Assembly: GCF_003258515.1 (NCBI RefSeq)
Contig: NZ_QGEH01000007.1
Coordinates: 62,001 to 126,000 of the forward strand
Length of the DNA: 64,000 nt
Reading direction: 5' to 3'
DNA from: Marinobacter bohaiensis
Lineage (GTDB): Bacteria > Pseudomonadota > Gammaproteobacteria > Pseudomonadales > Oleiphilaceae
Part shown: positions 18,007-27,282 of the stretch, in pieces
Layout of the letters: the number at the start of each line of letters is the position of its first letter
How positions within the stretch are numbered: position 1 is the stretch's first letter
Made by a program: the position numbers and the translations under genes
The notes under the pieces: model-generated
Database searches by the model: none
Told to the model about the DNA's origin: nothing
What the model saw: only the letters and a program-made list of their open reading frames with translations

Positions 18007-19688
18007 ACGTCGGTTACTTCCCTGCGACTTTCGGGCGGATGAGGAATGGCCGCCAGCAACTGGCGGGTGTAGTCCGAGGCCGGGTTGTCCAGCAATTGCT
18101 TCGACTCGCCCTGCTCGACGATGGCGCCGTTCTGCATCACCAGAATCCGGTCACACAGCAGGCGCACCACGTTGAGGTCGTGACTGATGAACAGGTAGCT
18201 CATACCCAGCCGGTGCTTGAGATCCTCCAGCAGGTTGAGTACCACCGCCTGGACGGAGACGTCGAGCGCGGCGGTCGGTTCGTCGAGGATCAACAGGCGC
18301 GGCTCCAGGGCAATGGCCCGGGCGATACCGACCCGCGCTTTCTGTCCACCGGACAGCTGGTGAGGAAAACGGTCCAGAAGATGACGCGGCAAGCCGACCA
18401 GATCCGCCAGTTCCTCCACCCGCCGATCGCGATCGCCGCGGGTTAAGCCTCGCCCGAGCCGACGCAACGGATCGCTGATGGAGCGGGCCGCGGACCAGCG
18501 GGGATTGAGGCTGTCGGTGGGGTCCTGGAACACCATCTGCAGCTTGCCGCGTAACGGATGCGCGGCGAACCGGGCGCTGGAGATCGCACCGATATCCTCA
18601 CCGGCAAAGCGGATTTCTCCGGAGGTTGCATCCAGCAATCGCATGATCATCGCCGAGGTAGTAGATTTTCCACAGCCGCTCTCGCCCACCAAACCCAGGC
18701 TTTCGCCTTCGCGAATGGTCAGGGACAGGTCGTTAACCGCCAGATGGCCGCCCGCGGCACCCGGCTTGCCGAACTGCTTTTTCAGGTGACGGATCTCGAG
18801 CAGCGGGTCTCCCACCCGGACCTCTGTCGGCAACGACTGGGCCTGGGCCCGCAAGGCGGGCGGCAACAGATCCCGTACCTGGGAATCCCGGTGCGGGGTG
18901 GCTTGCAGCAACTGGCGTGTGTAGGGCTGTTGCGGGTTGTGGAAAAGTTCGGCGGCCGCGTTTTTTTCCACAACCCGCCCCTTCTCCATGACCACGAGGC
19001 GATCGCAGTAGGCCGCCGCCAACCCGAGGTCATGGGTAATCAGGATGGTGGCCATGCCGTACTCGCGGGTCAGCTCGACAATCAGATCCATCACCGCCTT
19101 CTGGGTGGTCACGTCCAGGCCTGTCGTCGGCTCGTCGGCAATCAACAATTGCGGCCGGCACGCCAGGGCCATGGCAATGACCACCCGCTGGCACATGCCG
19201 CCGGACAACTCGAACGGATAGGCGTGGAAACGCTTTTCCGGATCGCGGATTTTTACCGACCGCAAAATATCCACAGCCTTATGCACAGCGTCCCCACGGG
19301 TGGCCTGACTGTGCTGGATCAGTACATCGGCGACTTGCTGGCCGACCTTGCGGATAGGGTTCAATGCGGCCCGCGGGTTCTGGAAGATCATCGAAATCTC
19401 GCGCCCGCGCAGGTCGCGCATGTCTTTTTCCCGGGCTTTGTGCAACTCCATCCCGCCGTAGACGATGCGGCCGTTGGCGATGCGCCCGGCGCGGTCGAGA
19501 ATCCGCATCACGGCATAGGACGTCACCGACTTGCCCGACCCGGACTCGCCGACAATGCCCAACGTCCGGCCCTTGGCGAGGTCCAGCGACACGTTATCGA
19601 TAGCTCGCACGATGCCGTTACGTGTGGAAAAGTCCACACTCAGGCGCTGGACGTCCAGCAGTGGTACCGTTTGCTGTGTCTCCGTCAT
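18003..19688 (-). CDS. Dipeptide/oligopeptide-type ABC transporter ATPase, two fused nucleotide-binding domains
   Basis: Single polypeptide of 561 residues carrying both ATPases of a peptide/nickel-family importer, like GsiA. Domain 1: Walker A GESGSGKS (about 45-52), signature LSGGM, Walker B LLIADEPT. Domain 2: Walker A GESGCGKST (about 340), signature LSGGQKARV, Walker B LLILDEPTAALD. Each half ends with the oligopeptide-transporter C-terminal tail (FHNPQQPYTRQLL; DNPASDYTRQLL). It lies 10 nt after the permease gene and powers import through the two permeases upstream. Confidence 0.94.
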   Translation of the reverse strand: MTETQQTVPLLDVQRLSVDFSTRNGIVRAIDNVSLDLAKGRTLGIVGESGSGKSVTSYAVMRILDRAGRIANGRIVYGGMELHKAREKDMRDLRGREISMIFQNPRAALNPIRKVGQQVADVLIQHSQATRGDAVHKAVDILRSVKIRDPEKRFHAYPFELSGGMCQRVVIAMALACRPQLLIADEPTTGLDVTTQKAVMDLIVELTREYGMATILITHDLGLAAAYCDRLVVMEKGRVVEKNAAAELFHNPQQPYTRQLLQATPHRDSQVRDLLPPALRAQAQSLPTEVRVGDPLLEIRHLKKQFGKPGAAGGHLAVNDLSLTIREGESLGLVGESGCGKSTTSAMIMRLLDATSGEIRFAGEDIGAISSARFAAHPLRGKLQMVFQDPTDSLNPRWSAARSISDPLRRLGRGLTRGDRDRRVEELADLVGLPRHLLDRFPHQLSGGQKARVGIARAIALEPRLLILDEPTAALDVSVQAVVLNLLEDLKHRLGMSYLFISHDLNVVRLLCDRILVMQNGAIVEQGESKQLLDNPASDYTRQLLAAIPHPPESRREVTDV

Positions 19689-19698
19689 CGCAGGCTCC

Positions 19699-20592
19699 TC
19701 AGGTCCGGCGCAGGGGATCGACCAGATCCCGCAGGCCGTCCCCGATCAGGTTGAAAGTGAACACCGCCAGCATCAGCGCGAGTCCCGGGAACAGGGCCAG
19801 CCACCATTCACCGGAAATGATGAAGTTGGCGCCCTCGGCGACCATGATCCCCCACTCCGGCGTCGGTGGCTGGACGCCCAGCCCGATGAACGACAGGCCG
19901 GCGGCGTTGAGGATGGCCCAGCCCATGTTCAGGGAAATCTGCACCATCATCGGCGGCAGGGTGTTGGGAAACACATGCCCGAACAGCACCCGCAGCTCCG
20001 AGTTTCCCGACAGCCGAGCCGCCTGTACGAAACCGGCATTGCGGCGGATACTCACTTCGGCCCGGGCCATCCGGGCGTAGAACGGCAGGTTGATGATGGC
20101 CGTGGCGTAGACGATGTTTTCCACCGTATTACCGGCCGCAGCCACAATCCCCATCGCCAGCACGAACAGCGGGAACGCCATGATCGTGTCCACCAGGCGT
20201 CCGGTGATGCGGTCGGTCCATCCTCCGAAGTAGCCGGCGAAAGCCCCCGTCACGGATCCGATCAGGAACGATATCGCCACCGCCGATACGGAAATCAGCA
20301 GGTCCAGCCGGGTGGCCACGACAACCCGGGAAAACACATCGCGGCCCAGGTGGTCGGTGCCGAACCAGTGACTGGCGCTGGGCGCCTGAAGCGCCGGCCC
20401 CACGCCTGTGGCCAGCGGATCGAAGGGCACCAGCACCGGCCCGAGAATGGCCATCAGCACGAACAGGGCGAACAATCCGAACGCGAGGCCGGTCATCGGG
20501 TTGTCGGCCATCACGTGCTTGAGGTGCGCCCAATAGCCCGAACGGGCCCGTTGATCGGACACCGACGGCTTGGCGGGCGTTGCAGCGGTCAT
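19699..20592 (-). CDS. ABC transporter permease, DppC/GsiD-like
   Basis: Inner-membrane permease of 297 residues with the N-terminal OppC-type segment (MTGLAFGLFALFVLMAILGPVLVPFDP), the HWFGTDHLGRDVFSRVV motif typical of DppC-class subunits, and an EAA loop (ARAEVSIRRNAGFVQAARLSG). It pairs with the DppB-like permease, 3 nt upstream in the operon, to form the channel. A glutathione- or peptide-type substrate is plausible from the downstream transpeptidase, but specificity is set by the binding protein. Confidence 0.93.
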   Translation of the reverse strand: MTAATPAKPSVSDQRARSGYWAHLKHVMADNPMTGLAFGLFALFVLMAILGPVLVPFDPLATGVGPALQAPSASHWFGTDHLGRDVFSRVVVATRLDLLISVSAVAISFLIGSVTGAFAGYFGGWTDRITGRLVDTIMAFPLFVLAMGIVAAAGNTVENIVYATAIINLPFYARMARAEVSIRRNAGFVQAARLSGNSELRVLFGHVFPNTLPPMMVQISLNMGWAILNAAGLSFIGLGVQPPTPEWGIMVAEGANFIISGEWWLALFPGLALMLAVFTFNLIGDGLRDLVDPLRRT

Positions 20593-20595
20593 GAA

Positions 20596-21624
20596 TCAGG
20601 CCTCCTCGCCCACACGGGGATCAATCAGGGTGTAGACGACGTCGATCAGCAGGTTCAGACCAACGAACAACAGCGCCATGCACAGGACAAAGCCCTGCAC
20701 CGCGGCGTAGTCCGAGACCACCAGCGCTTCCACGGCGAATGAGCCGATCCCCGGCCAGGCGAAAACTTTTTCCACAAGCACGTTGGCCCCCAGCAGAAAC
20801 GAGAACACCATGCCCAGCGTCGTCACCACCGGCAGCAATGCGTTGCGGAAGGCGTAGGTGATCAGCACACGGCAGCCGCTCAGTCCCGCGGCCCGAGCGG
20901 TGCGGACATAGTCACTGCCCAGGGTCTGCAGCATCGCCGCCCGGGTCATCCGCGCAATCGGAGCGAGCACGAACAGCGCCAGGGTCACCAACGGCAGGGC
21001 CATCTGCGCCAGGGCAGCGCGGAACACCTCCCAGTCACCGGCAATCAGCGCGTCGATGGTATAGAAACCGGTGACCGACTCCGGCGGCAGATAGAAGATG
21101 TCGAGCCGCCCCATGGGCGCCGGCGCCCAGCCCAGCAGGTAATAGAAGACGTACATCAGCGCCAGACCGGTGAAAAAAATGGGCAGCGACACCCCGGCAG
21201 TCACCAGGAAACGGCACAGGTGATCGATCCAGGTATTGGGGCGCGTGGCCGCCATCACACCCAGTGGAACGGCAATCAGAAAGGCCAGCAACAATGCTCC
21301 GAGGGTCAGCTCCAGGGACGCGGGCAGTCGCGTCGCCAGCTCGGCGGACACCGTCTGGCCAGTGGAGATGGCCGTGCCCAGATCCCCTTGCGCCAGGTCC
21401 CCGACGTAGTCAACGAACTGGACCGGCAGTGGCTGGTCCAGGCCAAGGTTCTTGCGTACGGCCTCGATCGACTCCTGGTCCGCCATCTGTCCGGCGAAGT
21501 ACGCCGCCGGATCTCCCGGCAGCGCCCGAGTCAGCAGGAAACAGACCACCAGGATGCCGAACACCGTGGGAATCGCCTGCAGCAGACGCATCCCCACCCG
21601 GCGGCTCTTCAATGCCAGGGACAT
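20596..21624 (-). CDS. ABC transporter permease, DppB/GsiC-like
   Basis: Inner-membrane permease of 342 residues with the DppB-class start (RLLQAIPTVFGILVVCFLLTRALPGDPA), the VQFVDYVGDLAQGDLGTAI periplasmic loop and an EAA motif (MLQTLGSDYVRTARAAGLS). It is the partner of the DppC-like protein encoded 3 nt downstream, and lies 18 nt after the solute-binding-protein gene. Confidence 0.93.
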   Translation of the reverse strand: MSLALKSRRVGMRLLQAIPTVFGILVVCFLLTRALPGDPAAYFAGQMADQESIEAVRKNLGLDQPLPVQFVDYVGDLAQGDLGTAISTGQTVSAELATRLPASLELTLGALLLAFLIAVPLGVMAATRPNTWIDHLCRFLVTAGVSLPIFFTGLALMYVFYYLLGWAPAPMGRLDIFYLPPESVTGFYTIDALIAGDWEVFRAALAQMALPLVTLALFVLAPIARMTRAAMLQTLGSDYVRTARAAGLSGCRVLITYAFRNALLPVVTTLGMVFSFLLGANVLVEKVFAWPGIGSFAVEALVVSDYAAVQGFVLCMALLFVGLNLLIDVVYTLIDPRVGEEA

Positions 21625-21642
21625 GATTGGCTCCTTACGGAA

Positions 21643-23256
21643 TCAGGCGGGTTTCAGCGGTCGTACATCCATCTGGCGATGGAACCAGTATTCGTAGCCC
21701 TGCACATCGGCATTCAAGGCCACGTTGAGCGTCGGCTGCCAGAGGGGGATCCGCGGAATGTCGTCAAACGCCAGCTCAATCATGCGGGTAACGTTGGGTG
21801 CGTAGCGCGGATCGTCCATGGGCATGTCCAGGGTCTGCTCGACCAGACGGGCCATTTCCGGGTTGTCGTAGTTGTAGGAGTTGAACAGGTTGCCCTTGAT
21901 ATAAGCCCAGAAGAAGTAATAGTCCGGCGTGTTGAGCCAGCCGCCGAAGTTCTCCATGTGCAGGGGCAGTTTCTTTTCCACAAGGGCAATGGTGCGCCAG
22001 TTGGCGCCGGGAATCTTTTCCAGGGTGGCCTTGATTCCAATCTTGCCCAGTCCCTGCTGGACCAGCAGCGCAGCCGGCTCAGCCCAGTCCGCCTGGGACA
22101 GGCTGAACGACAGGGGCACCTCAAAACCGTCCTTGTAATCGGTCTGGCCCAGCAGTTCCCGCGCCTTCTCCAGGTTGTAGTCGTACGGCGAACGCTGGGG
22201 CCAGGCAATGTTATCCACAGAGGAGGAGCCTCCCCACATGGGAACGCCCTGTTGGTAGGCTGCCTGCTCAAAAATGGACTGATAGGGAATGGCCCAGGCA
22301 ATGGCCTGACGCACCCGCTTGTCCTGGAAGGGCTCGAAGTTCAGGTTGGTGCACAGGGAATAGATGCAGTTCTCGATCGGGGTACTGACCACCTTCACGC
22401 CCGGCTTGCTCGCCAGCTCCCTGGCGTCCTTGTTGGGAATGTTCTGGGAAACCGAGACGTTGCCCCGCTCGATCAGGGCGCGACGGGTCGACTGGGCCGG
22501 GATTTCACGCACAATCACACGGCTGAAGCCGGGCTGCGGTCCGCTGGCCCAGTCTTCGTTGCGGGTATAAACCAACTGCTGTCCGGGATCCCAACGAGTG
22601 ATCTGGAATGCCCCGGAACCGGCCGGGTTGCGATGCAGGTACTCAGTCGCCCAGGGGTCCTGGTCGGTAGCGTGAGCCCGGGCGACGGTAGCGTTGATGA
22701 CGATCGGAATCGGTGTTGCCAGGTCCGGCAGCGACAGTTTCGACGCAAACGGCAGGGTGATGCGAAACGTTTTGTCGTCCACCGCCTCGAACTGCTCGGG
22801 GCTGGTAAAGCGCCCAGCTTTCATTTGCACCGTTGGGAAGCCGCCGAGGGACACCGCCCGGTCGAAGGACCACTTCACGTCGTGCGCCGTGACCGGTTTG
22901 CCGTCCCAGAAGGTGGCGTCCTTACGTAACTGGAAGGTCATCACGGTGCCGTCATCGCTGAGATGCCAGGATTCGGCCAGCTCCGGCTGTACGTCGCTGT
23001 AATCGTAGGACAGGGAGCCGTCCTCCAGTGTCTTGGTACCAAAGGTTACCAGCCGGTCGTAACAGTTGATCGCAACCTGGTAGCTGTCGCGATTGGTCCC
23101 GCTCCTGTGGATATCCAGACTGTTGATCGTGCCACCGAACACAACGACGGCCGTGTCCTGCCCCGCAGCCTGGGCGGGAATGGCTTTCATCAAAGGCAGA
23201 ACACTGGCACCCAGCGACAGGGCCGAAACCCCTTTAACGAATTCGCGACGCTTCAT
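21643..23256 (-). CDS. ABC transporter substrate-binding protein, family 5 (peptide type), Tat-exported
   Basis: Periplasmic binding protein of 537 residues, first gene of the operon. The N-terminus MKRREFVKGVSALSLGASV carries a twin-arginine motif followed by a hydrophobic stretch and an AQA cleavage site, so export through Tat is expected. The body has the SBP_bac_5 features LAESWHLSDDGTVMTFQLRK and FWDGKPVTAHDVKWSFDRAV. ATG 23256 follows GGAG at 9 nt; the longer frame start at 23304 has no support. Family members bind peptides, nickel or opines, and the ligand here is unknown. A DnaA box is at 22211-22219. Confidence 0.93.
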   Translation of the reverse strand: MKRREFVKGVSALSLGASVLPLMKAIPAQAAGQDTAVVVFGGTINSLDIHRSGTNRDSYQVAINCYDRLVTFGTKTLEDGSLSYDYSDVQPELAESWHLSDDGTVMTFQLRKDATFWDGKPVTAHDVKWSFDRAVSLGGFPTVQMKAGRFTSPEQFEAVDDKTFRITLPFASKLSLPDLATPIPIVINATVARAHATDQDPWATEYLHRNPAGSGAFQITRWDPGQQLVYTRNEDWASGPQPGFSRVIVREIPAQSTRRALIERGNVSVSQNIPNKDARELASKPGVKVVSTPIENCIYSLCTNLNFEPFQDKRVRQAIAWAIPYQSIFEQAAYQQGVPMWGGSSSVDNIAWPQRSPYDYNLEKARELLGQTDYKDGFEVPLSFSLSQADWAEPAALLVQQGLGKIGIKATLEKIPGANWRTIALVEKKLPLHMENFGGWLNTPDYYFFWAYIKGNLFNSYNYDNPEMARLVEQTLDMPMDDPRYAPNVTRMIELAFDDIPRIPLWQPTLNVALNADVQGYEYWFHRQMDVRPLKPA

Positions 23257-23470
23257 TTTGCATGCTCCATGAAAAAATATTTTCAAGGATTGCATGCAGT
23301 GCATGTGCCACTATTAAATCCAAAAGAAAAAACAATTACAAAACAAAAACTTGAAAACAAATAAGGGACTCCGTAACGAGCCCAGAATTAACGCCAGTCG
23401 GTCTTTAAAGGAGTCTGAGCGGGCAGCCCCCGACAGCAATGCACCATCCAAGAACAGGAAATTGCATACA

Positions 23471-23507
23471 AAAAAGCACCTGGGGGCAAAAACCCGCAGG
23501 TGCTTTT
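23471..23507 (-). terminator. Rho-independent terminator downstream of the first orphan binding-protein gene
   Basis: An 11-bp stem, AAAAGCACCTG on the minus strand with its complement, has a short loop containing further G-C pairs and is followed by a T-run on the minus strand. The plus strand also reads into CTTTTC, so it may work in both directions. It separates this gene from the ABC operon promoter. Confidence 0.8.
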
Positions 23508-23525
23508 CTGGAAAAACGGTAGGAA

Positions 23526-24272
23526 TTAAAGGCCGTACTTGTCCTCGATCGCTTCATACATACCGGATTCGTGGACCTGACGCAGCGCTTCCTTCAATTC
23601 ATCCACAATCTCGTCGGACGTGGCCGGGTTCATGGCCAGGTAGAGTTCGGTCTTGTTGAAGGAATAGACGGGCACCAGGCCCTCAACGTCCTGCTGGGAA
23701 GCGAAGTACGGGCCGGCCAGACGGTCGGCGATCCACAGGTCGATCTGCTCCAGTGCCAGACGCTTGGGGTTCAGGTCGTCGCTGTCGAGCTGGGATACGG
23801 TGTAGCCGCGCTTGAGCAGGTACTGGGTCATGACGTCACCGCGATAGCCGCCGATGGTCTTGCCCTTGGCATCTTCCAGTTCGTCCATCTCGATGTCGCT
23901 GCCCGGCGGTGCAAAAACCGTCCACAGGTTATGGGTCAGTGGCCCCACCCACTTGAATTTCGGAGCGCGATCCTCGGTGTAGGTAGTGCAGAAGATACCG
24001 TGGTTGGGCTTGTCCAGGACCCGGTTGTAGCCGTAGTCCCAGTTGCGCAGCTTCATCACGTATTCGAGGTCGGTGTGGGACATGATGGCCTTGACCATCT
24101 CGGTGCACAGACCGTCGATATCCTCCCCCTTGTGCTCGAACGCGCGGCCGGAAGCGCTCATGTTATACGGGGGGAAATTCTCGGTGTAGAAATAGAGCTT
24201 GTCCGCAGCCTGGACTCCCATCGGGGACAGCAGGGACGCAGAGAGCAGGCACAGGGCTAGCAGTTTTCGCAT
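23526..24272 (-). CDS. Periplasmic substrate-binding-like protein (family 3 / amino-acid type), copy A
   Basis: Protein of 248 residues with a Sec signal peptide (MRKLLALCLLSASLLSPMGVQA). The mature N-terminus, LYFYTENFPPYNM, is the usual beginning of family-3 periplasmic binding domains. No permease or ATPase is adjacent. It is closely similar along its whole length to the next gene upstream (24560-25312): both share YNMSASGRAFEH, GPLTHNLWT, DRL-GPYFASQQDVE and end EAIEDKYGL. This indicates a tandem duplication. ATG 24272 follows GGAGAAG. Ligand unknown; such orphans may feed a distant transporter or a sensor. Confidence 0.88.
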   Translation of the reverse strand: MRKLLALCLLSASLLSPMGVQAADKLYFYTENFPPYNMSASGRAFEHKGEDIDGLCTEMVKAIMSHTDLEYVMKLRNWDYGYNRVLDKPNHGIFCTTYTEDRAPKFKWVGPLTHNLWTVFAPPGSDIEMDELEDAKGKTIGGYRGDVMTQYLLKRGYTVSQLDSDDLNPKRLALEQIDLWIADRLAGPYFASQQDVEGLVPVYSFNKTELYLAMNPATSDEIVDELKEALRQVHESGMYEAIEDKYGL

Positions 24273-24559
24273 TTTGGGTACTTCTCCGTCGCATGGAATG
24301 ACACCCGAAACCACGGGTGGCCACCACTGCGAACCGGTCTGTTCCCCGAGCTGGCCGGGGGTCCAATGGCGAGCCCAATGATCCGGATGATAAAAAACGG
24401 AAAAAGTCTACCCCAAGGCCGGGGCGCAATGCGTCAGCTTCCCTGTTCGTTTTTGTAAATCAATTTCTGTTAAACCACTGAATCTGGATGCAAAAAAACG
24501 TGAAATCGCGAGTATCCCGCATGACCCGGCGGCCCACCAACCGGTAACCGCCGTCCCGG

Positions 24560-25312
24560 TTACAAGCCGTATTTGTCTTCGATCGCTTCGTACAGGCCAT
24601 TGCTGTGGATAGCTTCCAGGCCGGCCTGAAGTTTATCCACAATCGCGTCCGGGGTTTCCGGGTTCATGGCGAGATAGAGGTCGGTCTTGTTGAAGGAAAA
24701 GATCGGTTTGATGTTTTCCACATCCTGCTGCGAGGCAAAGTAGGGGCCACCCAGCCGATCGGCCAGCCAGACATCGATCTGTCCCAGCGACAGGCGTTTG
24801 GGATTGAGTTCGTCGCTGTCCAGTTCCGACACCTTGTAGCCATGCTTCTCCAGGTAGACCGCCTTGACGTCATTGCGGTAGCCGCCGATTGTCAGCCCTT
24901 TGACATCGCTGAGCTTGTTGACCTGGAGCGTGCTGTCGTCCCGGGCAAACAGAGTCCACAGATTGTGGGTCAGCGGGCCCACCCACTTGAACAGCGGCTT
25001 GCGGTCGTCAGTCAGGGTGGTGCAGAAGAGACCGTGGTTGGTTTTGTCCAGGACGCGGTGGTATCCATAATCCCAGGTCCGCAGCTTCATGCGGTATTCC
25101 AGGTCGGTCTCGGCCATGATGGCCTTGACCATTTCGGTACACAAGCCGTCTATATGGTCTCGCTTGTGCTCGAACGCCCGACCGGAGGCGCTCATGTTAT
25201 AGGGCGGGAAATTCTCGGTGTAGAAGTAGAGTTTGTCATCGTCGGCATGGACCACCGTAGCGGGCAGCAGCCAGGCGCAGAAGAGTGAGCAAACAACCAG
25301 GAACTTGCTCAT
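24560..25312 (-). CDS. Periplasmic substrate-binding-like protein (family 3 / amino-acid type), copy B
   Basis: Protein of 250 residues with signal peptide MSKFLVVCSLFCAWLLPATVVHA and mature start DDDKLYFYTENFPPYNM. It is a paralogue of the neighbouring gene (copy A), with the same length and conserved ends. The two genes are 287 nt apart in the same orientation, and the upstream position makes this the first to be transcribed. Differences concentrate in the middle (DDSTLQVNKLSDVKG here against PGSDIEMDELEDAKG in copy A). A DnaA box overlaps codons near the C-terminus (24633-24641). Confidence 0.87.
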   Translation of the reverse strand: MSKFLVVCSLFCAWLLPATVVHADDDKLYFYTENFPPYNMSASGRAFEHKRDHIDGLCTEMVKAIMAETDLEYRMKLRTWDYGYHRVLDKTNHGLFCTTLTDDRKPLFKWVGPLTHNLWTLFARDDSTLQVNKLSDVKGLTIGGYRNDVKAVYLEKHGYKVSELDSDELNPKRLSLGQIDVWLADRLGGPYFASQQDVENIKPIFSFNKTDLYLAMNPETPDAIVDKLQAGLEAIHSNGLYEAIEDKYGL

Positions 25313-25584
25313 GCGTTGTGTCTCCAGAGGTACGTCGGTTCACGGTTGGAACAGGCGTTTTCCCCTGTGCATAGACCGAGCCACAATAAAGCGGGAACGT
25401 TAAGACCTTCTGGTTATTAACTTTTTTCACTGCTCAAGTTCGATGCCAGCAGCCAGATAGCCGCCTGCCCGCCCACTTCTGGTTCAGGCCGCGCTCGGCT
25501 GGTGCAGGACCTCGTTCCAGACATGAGAACGTCGGAATGCTCATGGTTCGGATGGCATCGACGACACAATACCCGCTAATCCGT

Positions 25585-26466
25585 CTAGGACCCGCCTGAC
25601 AGGCGGAGTGTCCGTACCAAGAGGTCATAAAGGCTATTCACGGCTGGAGACCCCAGTGATTCCCAGCTCCGGTAGACAGAGACTTCCATTGGCTCCAGCG
25701 GACCAAGGCCATGATCGCTCCCCAGGATCTCCAGATGGTCTGGCGTACTGCACTGGGTCAACACCGCAACGGCGAGCCCGCTCTCAACGGCTGCGACCTG
25801 ACCCGCCACGCTGGAGCTTTCGTACACCACCCGATAGCGACGCCCCTGCAGTGCAAGCGTTTTAATGGCACAGCGTTTCGCGAGACTGGAGCTTTCATAT
25901 ACCGCGATAGGCAACGGGTCGCGTCGCCATACCTCGAACTGCGGCGATCCCACCCACACCAACGGCTCATGAAACAACACCGCTCCATGACGCGGATGCT
26001 CCCGCGAAACCAGCGCCATGTCCAATTCGCCTCGCTCAACGCGGGGTATCAACAATGTCGACTGCTCACATACCAACTCGATTTCCACCGAGCCATGGTA
26101 TGGCGCAAATCGTTTCAGTACCGGAGTAAAGTACTTGGCGGCATAGTCATCAGGAACACCTAACCGGATGCGACCAGTCAATTCATCGCCATGAAAAGCC
26201 GCCTGGGTCTCAGCGTGGAGATCGAGCATTCGGCGAGCGTAGCCCAACAGCTTTTGCCCCTCAGGGGTTAGTTGGTGTTGGCGGGGGCCCCGCAGCAACA
26301 GCCGGCAGCCCAAGGCGGCTTCCAGCTTTTTCAGTTGCATGCTGACAGCCGACTGGGAGCGGTGGACTTCCGGTGCCGCCGACGAGAGCGATCCAGCATC
26401 CACGACAGCAACAAAGCACTTGAGCCAGTCAACCTGCAAATTTTGATACGCCAAGCGGACCCCCAC
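25585..26466 (-). CDS. LysR-type transcriptional regulator
   Basis: Regulator of about 290 residues. The N-terminal helix-turn-helix (FVAVVDAGSLSSAAPEVHRSQSAVSMQLKKLE) is a textbook LysR domain, followed by a LysR substrate-binding domain (GRIRLGVPDDYAAKYFTPVLKRF; VESGLAVAVLTQ). It is divergent from azlCD with about 100 nt between them, the usual arrangement for a LysR regulator and its target. The start is uncertain: a GTG at 26466 is used, with TTG codons at 26487 and 26454 as alternatives, and none has a strong ribosome-binding site. About 270 nt separating it from the binding-protein gene to the left contain nothing recognisable. Confidence 0.9.
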   Translation of the reverse strand: MGVRLAYQNLQVDWLKCFVAVVDAGSLSSAAPEVHRSQSAVSMQLKKLEAALGCRLLLRGPRQHQLTPEGQKLLGYARRMLDLHAETQAAFHGDELTGRIRLGVPDDYAAKYFTPVLKRFAPYHGSVEIELVCEQSTLLIPRVERGELDMALVSREHPRHGAVLFHEPLVWVGSPQFEVWRRDPLPIAVYESSSLAKRCAIKTLALQGRRYRVVYESSSVAGQVAAVESGLAVAVLTQCSTPDHLEILGSDHGLGPLEPMEVSVYRSWESLGSPAVNSLYDLLVRTLRLSGGS

Positions 26467-26565
26467 TATTAGAAAACCGAATACCAACCTGTCAAATTAT
26501 GCGCTTCTTAAATTTAATCGCCAAACCTATAGTGCTCTCAAGTGAATACAGTGGCAGGGGGGAGC

Positions 26566-27282
26566 ATGGTAACGACCGACAAGGAGCTCCATCAGCTCGA
26601 CAGGTGGCTGGTGTGGTCAGGCTTTAAACAACTTATTCCGATTTCGATCTTCGTCACCCTGTTCGGGGCGGCCTTCGGACTGGCGGCCCGGCAGACCGGG
26701 CTGGATGGCATGCTCACACTCGCTTTGAGTGCGTTGGTTTTCTCCGGCTACGCGTTGTTCGCGCTGCTCGACCAGTGGGGAACACAGATTCCGTTATTTA
26801 CCATGTTATTGACGGCCTTTGCGATCAATGCCCGCCACCTCTTGATGGGGGCCACACTCTATCCCTGGCTGCGTCACCTACCCTGGCCAAAACGCTACGG
26901 CATCATGCTGGTCGCTTCCGATGCCAACTGGGCGATGTCCATGCAGGCCTTTGGTCGGGGCCAGCCTGGGTTGGGGCTCTTGCTGGGCGGTGGCTTGGCC
27001 ATCTGGCTCTTCTGGGTAATGGGTACCTGGATCGGTATTTACTTTGGCAATATCCTCAGCGATCCCAAAAGCCTCGGTTTGGATATGGTGGTGGGGTGCT
27101 TCCTGCTTACGATGGTAGTTGGCGGTGAAAAGAGCCCTCGCACGCTATTCATCTGGACCGTTGCGGCCACTACATCCTTACTGGCTTACCACTATTTGCC
27201 TGAAAACAGTCATGTCGTCGCAGGCACGCTGGCGGGTGGGTTCGCGGGGATACTCAAGAGGTCACAAAACGATGGGCATTGA
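26566..27282 (+). CDS. azlC: AzlC-family branched-chain amino acid exporter, large subunit
   Basis: Membrane protein of about 238 residues with AzlC features: GFKQLIPISIFVTLFGAAFGLAARQ, then FAINARHLLMGATLYPWLRHLPW and ASDANWAMSMQAFGRG. With AzlD it forms a two-component exporter whose characterised members move branched-chain amino acids or their analogues out of the cell. ATG 26566 follows a G-rich sequence at short spacing; an in-frame GTG at 26542 is possible. The divergent LysR gene is the likely regulator. Confidence 0.88.
   Translation: MVTTDKELHQLDRWLVWSGFKQLIPISIFVTLFGAAFGLAARQTGLDGMLTLALSALVFSGYALFALLDQWGTQIPLFTMLLTAFAINARHLLMGATLYPWLRHLPWPKRYGIMLVASDANWAMSMQAFGRGQPGLGLLLGGGLAIWLFWVMGTWIGIYFGNILSDPKSLGLDMVVGCFLLTMVVGGEKSPRTLFIWTVAATTSLLAYHYLPENSHVVAGTLAGGFAGILKRSQNDGH

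Noticed and set aside
25434-25628. 64-residue minus-strand frame between the orphan binding protein and LysR genes
   Set aside because: Overlaps the 3' end of the LysR gene and has no recognisable features.
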